Program-made: the position numbers and the translations under genes
NCBI GenBank assembly: GCA_003152145.1
Contig: PLZL01000119.1
Coordinates: forward strand, 21,561-29,600
Length of the DNA stretch: 8,040 bases
Origin: Limisphaerales bacterium
GTDB lineage: Bacteria; Verrucomicrobiota; Verrucomicrobiae; Limisphaerales; UBA11358
Direction: 5' to 3'
Part shown: one piece after another, positions 5,574 through 8,040 of the stretch
How the letters are laid out: each line of letters starts with the position of its first letter
Numbering within the stretch: the first letter of the stretch is position 1
Notes under the pieces: model-generated
Seen by the model: only the letters and a program-made list of their open reading frames with translations
Told to the model about the DNA's origin: nothing
Databases searched by the model: none

Positions 5574-7967
5574 ATGCGTCAAATGTCTTGCCGCCTGTTT
5601 TTGGTGATTATGATGGAGGCCTTTGGCACGGGACGGGTGGCTGCCCAGCTCCCGGTCTATGGCAATTACCACGCTCACGATCCGTCGCGGATCATCAAGC
5701 AGGACGGCACTTATTACGTTTTCTACACCAGCCAGGGCATCGTGAAAAAAACTTCCACCGACCTGCGCAACTGGACGGACGGCAGTCCGATTTTTCCGGG
5801 AAATCCTCCGTCATGGACAACAAATGCCGTGCCAGGATTCACCGGGGTTTTTTGGGCGCCGGATGTCATCTACCTCAATGGAACCAATTATCTGTATTAC
5901 TCCGTTTCCAGCTTTGGCAGCCAGGTTTCCGCCATCGGCCTGGTGACCACGACCAATCTTGCCTCCGGGCCGTGGATAGATCAAGGCGCGGTGATTCAAT
6001 CTGTCAATGGCAACGCCTACAACTGCATTGACCCGTGTCCGCTGATGGACACAAACGGAACGATGTGGCTGACGTTTGGCTCCTATTGGAACGGCATCTA
6101 TCTGGTGCAACTTGATCCCGCGACCGGCAAGCGCATTTCGGCGAATTCAACGCTCACGTGGCTGGCCTATAACAGTTCCATCGAAGCCTCATACCTCTAC
6201 CAGCACGGCGGCTATTACTATTTGTTTGTGAACTGGAACACCTGTTGCAGCGGCATTGACAGCACTTACAACATCCGCCTCGGCCGCAGCACCAGCGTCA
6301 CCGGTCCGTATCTGGACCGCAACGAGGTGAACTTGGTGATTGGCGGCGGCTCGATGTTTCTGGAAAGCACCGCGCGCTTTATCGGCCCCGGCCACGCCGG
6401 CATTTTGAACGACAATGGCATCAATTGGTTCACCTATCATTATTACGATGGCAACAACAACGGTGTGCCCACACTCGGATTGAACCGCCTTTTCTGGTCT
6501 CCTGACGACTGGCCGGTGCTGACGAATGACTGGAGCGCGTTCTACACATTCGACGTTGATGCGCGCGAACACCTCGGCCTCTATAACGGCATGCTCCACA
6601 ATGGCGCGTCCATCACGAACGAACCATCGCGCGGCAACGTCCTCAACTTGGACGGCACGACGAATTTCGTTTCATTCCCGCTTGCCGTCGCAAACGCCAG
6701 CACGTTCGCCGCGTGGGTGAAATGGAATGGCGGCGCGGACTGGCAGCGTGTCTTCGACTTCGGCAGCAACACGACGAAATATCTTTTCCTCACGCCGCGC
6801 GCGAGCAGCGGCAAGATGCGGTTCGCCATTAAAAACGGCGGCGCGGAACAAACCATTGATGCGCCTTCGGCCATGCCGACAAATTCCTGGTGCCACGTCG
6901 CCGTGTCGCTTGACGGCGCGAAGGGAATTCTTTACCTGAACGGCAGTCCCGTCGGCACAAACAGCACGCTAACCATCCGCCCGTGGCAGTTGCTCGCGCG
7001 CAGCAATTACGTCGGCGAAAGCCCGTTCACCGCCAACCCGTTTTTCAGCGGGCGCGTGGACTCCCTCCGCATTTTCGGGCGCGCGTTGGGCGGCGCGGAA
7101 ATCCGCGACCTCGCCTGGGCGCATCCGGCGCTGGCGCACCGCTACAGTTTCAATTCCAACACTTCAAACGTGTGGGACTCCATCGGCATGGCGCACGGCA
7201 CGCTCATGGGCAACGCCACCATTGCCAACAATGCGCTCCACCTCACCGGCGCGAGCGGCGGCTATGTCAATCTCCCCGGCGGACTCGTCTCCGACTCGTC
7301 GGCGGTGACGCTGGAGTTCTGGGCGACGCTCGGGACGAGCGGGAATTGGGCGCGCGTCGTGGACTTCGGCAACATCTCCGGCAGCAGCGGACAAAATTAT
7401 TTTTTCTTCAGCCCGCACACCTCGACCAACGGACAGCGCATGGAAATGAAAACAAGCACCACGACCACTTTCGATATCACCGGCACGCTTGACAACCGCG
7501 CGCTGCACGTCGTTTGCATCGTTGACCCGGCGAACAATTATGCGGCGGTGTATACGAACGGCGCGCTGGAAAAGACTTTGAGCAGTGCGTGGCCGGCGTT
7601 CACATCCGTGAGCACCGCCTGGTCGTTCATCGGGCGCTCGCTGTTCAGCTTGGATGCATATCTGAATGCGACGATTGATGAACTGCGCCTCTACGACGGA
7701 CGCCTCACGGAGGAAGAAATCGCCACCGATTACAAATTTGGCCCCGACGCGCTCGCGCTGCCGGTCAAGCTGGTGCAATCAAACTCCGCCGCCGGCCTCA
7801 CGCTGTCATGGCCGTCATGGGCGGCCGGCTTCGCGCTGCAAACCACCACCAACCTCGCCGGGCAGGTTTGGACGACGAACGGACTTTCACCCGCGCTTGC
7901 CAATGACCGCTGGTCGCTGGTAATCTCCACGACGAACACGCCGAACTTTTACCGATTGCAACGCTGA
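5574..7967 (+). CDS. Secreted GH43 arabinanase (endo-1,5-alpha-L-arabinosidase) with two LamG domains
   Basis: A 797-residue exported glycoside hydrolase predicted to cut alpha-1,5-linked arabinan, a pectin side chain. Residues 1-24 are a signal peptide with cleavage after VAA, before QLP. The five-bladed GH43 domain spans about 27-316. Expected catalytic residues are Asp36 in HDPS (general base), Asp153 in CIDP (pKa modulator) and Glu204 in IEASYLY (general acid). WAPDV (94-98), the CCSGIDSTYNI region (224-234) and GPGH with His274 (271-274) are typical of arabinanases rather than beta-xylosidases. LamG domain 1 covers about 321-510 and LamG domain 2 about 518-722; they may bind the polysaccharide. 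Residues about 728-797 form a C-terminal module ending FYRLQR, like that of the upstream gene. The frame is open from TTG 5448 and includes ATG 5529, but only starts at 5574 or 5583 place the signal peptide at the N terminus. No strong Shine-Dalgarno is seen. Endo versus exo action is inferred from family motifs only. Confidence 0.9.
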   Translation: MRQMSCRLFLVIMMEAFGTGRVAAQLPVYGNYHAHDPSRIIKQDGTYYVFYTSQGIVKKTSTDLRNWTDGSPIFPGNPPSWTTNAVPGFTGVFWAPDVIYLNGTNYLYYSVSSFGSQVSAIGLVTTTNLASGPWIDQGAVIQSVNGNAYNCIDPCPLMDTNGTMWLTFGSYWNGIYLVQLDPATGKRISANSTLTWLAYNSSIEASYLYQHGGYYYLFVNWNTCCSGIDSTYNIRLGRSTSVTGPYLDRNEVNLVIGGGSMFLESTARFIGPGHAGILNDNGINWFTYHYYDGNNNGVPTLGLNRLFWSPDDWPVLTNDWSAFYTFDVDAREHLGLYNGMLHNGASITNEPSRGNVLNLDGTTNFVSFPLAVANASTFAAWVKWNGGADWQRVFDFGSNTTKYLFLTPRASSGKMRFAIKNGGAEQTIDAPSAMPTNSWCHVAVSLDGAKGILYLNGSPVGTNSTLTIRPWQLLARSNYVGESPFTANPFFSGRVDSLRIFGRALGGAEIRDLAWAHPALAHRYSFNSNTSNVWDSIGMAHGTLMGNATIANNALHLTGASGGYVNLPGGLVSDSSAVTLEFWATLGTSGNWARVVDFGNISGSSGQNYFFFSPHTSTNGQRMEMKTSTTTTFDITGTLDNRALHVVCIVDPANNYAAVYTNGALEKTLSSAWPAFTSVSTAWSFIGRSLFSLDAYLNATIDELRLYDGRLTEEEIATDYKFGPDALALPVKLVQSNSAAGLTLSWPSWAAGFALQTTTNLAGQVWTTNGLSPALANDRWSLVISTTNTPNFYRLQR

Positions 7968-7973
7968 AAATTT

Positions 7974-8040
7974 ATGAGCGCAAAACACATCACAGTCGTA
8001 GCCACGTTTCAGGCAAAACCAGGCAAGGAAATTGAATTGC
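7974..8040 (+). CDS. N-terminal fragment of a probable ABM/YgiN-like small monooxygenase (3' end outside window)
   Basis: An ATG 6 bases after the arabinanase stop opens a frame that runs to the window end, giving 22 codons starting MSAKHITVVATFQAKPGKE. The pattern of a first beta strand (ITVVATF) followed by AKPGKE matches the start of antibiotic-biosynthesis-monooxygenase domain proteins such as YgiN-type quinol monooxygenases, which are small dimeric proteins of about 95-110 residues. The close spacing suggests co-transcription with the arabinanase, although no functional link is obvious. No clear Shine-Dalgarno precedes it; the upstream bases are AAAATTT. The assignment rests on a short N-terminal match and would need the rest of the gene. 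Confidence 0.6.
   Translation, partial: MSAKHITVVATFQAKPGKEIEL

Noticed and set aside
5301..7967. PEP-CTERM or LPXTG-type sorting signal at the ends of the secreted proteins
   Set aside because: Neither C terminus has a PEP or LPXTG motif, a hydrophobic helix or a basic tail; both end in FYRLQ plus one residue.
1..8040. CRISPR array, insertion sequence, tRNA or rRNA genes
   Set aside because: No regularly spaced repeats, transposase-like frames, terminal inverted repeats or RNA gene signatures were seen on either strand.

Overview
The window looks like a chromosomal piece of a free-living verrucomicrobial bacterium, probably from the Pedosphaera/Limisphaerales side of the phylum. This is inferred from gene style, not from a marker gene. 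The clues are an ECF sigma factor of the type common in Planctomycetes, Verrucomicrobia and Acidobacteria, a partner Ser/Thr kinase with a transmembrane-TPR tail, large secreted LamG proteins ending in '...FYRLQ', and mostly weak Shine-Dalgarno sequences. All genes are on the + strand.

Layout: (1) 1-279, the 3' end of pyrF (orotidine 5'-phosphate decarboxylase), cut by the window edge. (2) 296-880, an ECF-type sigma factor. (3) 950-3151, a membrane-anchored Ser/Thr protein kinase with all catalytic motifs, one transmembrane helix and a TPR-like C-terminal half. (4) 3367-5364, a secreted multidomain protein with a beta-rich N-terminal region, a probable BIG2 domain, a LamG domain and a short C-terminal module. 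(5) A 12-bp perfect hairpin at 5383-5411. (6) 5574-7967, a secreted GH43 enzyme best read as an endo-1,5-alpha-L-arabinanase, followed by two LamG domains and the same kind of C-terminal module. (7) 7974-8040, the first 22 codons of a gene resembling small antibiotic-biosynthesis-monooxygenase (YgiN-like) proteins, cut by the window end.

How they may work together: the sigma factor and kinase form a recognisable signalling pair, in which the kinase probably controls the sigma factor without an anti-sigma factor. The two large downstream genes encode exported proteins with homologous LamG domains and matching C-terminal ends, which suits plant pectin or arabinan degradation at the cell surface. 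Whether the sigma/kinase pair controls these genes cannot be read from the sequence. About 215 bases separate the kinase from the first secreted protein, and no convincing promoter was found there.

No mobile element, CRISPR array, tRNA or rRNA was seen, and nothing amounts to a clearly new system. The points most worth following are the shared C-terminal module (a candidate sorting or secretion domain), the related LamG domains in adjacent genes, the hairpin whose loop can pair with its own 3' flank, and a strong ribosome-binding site placed for an out-of-frame ATG at 3357.
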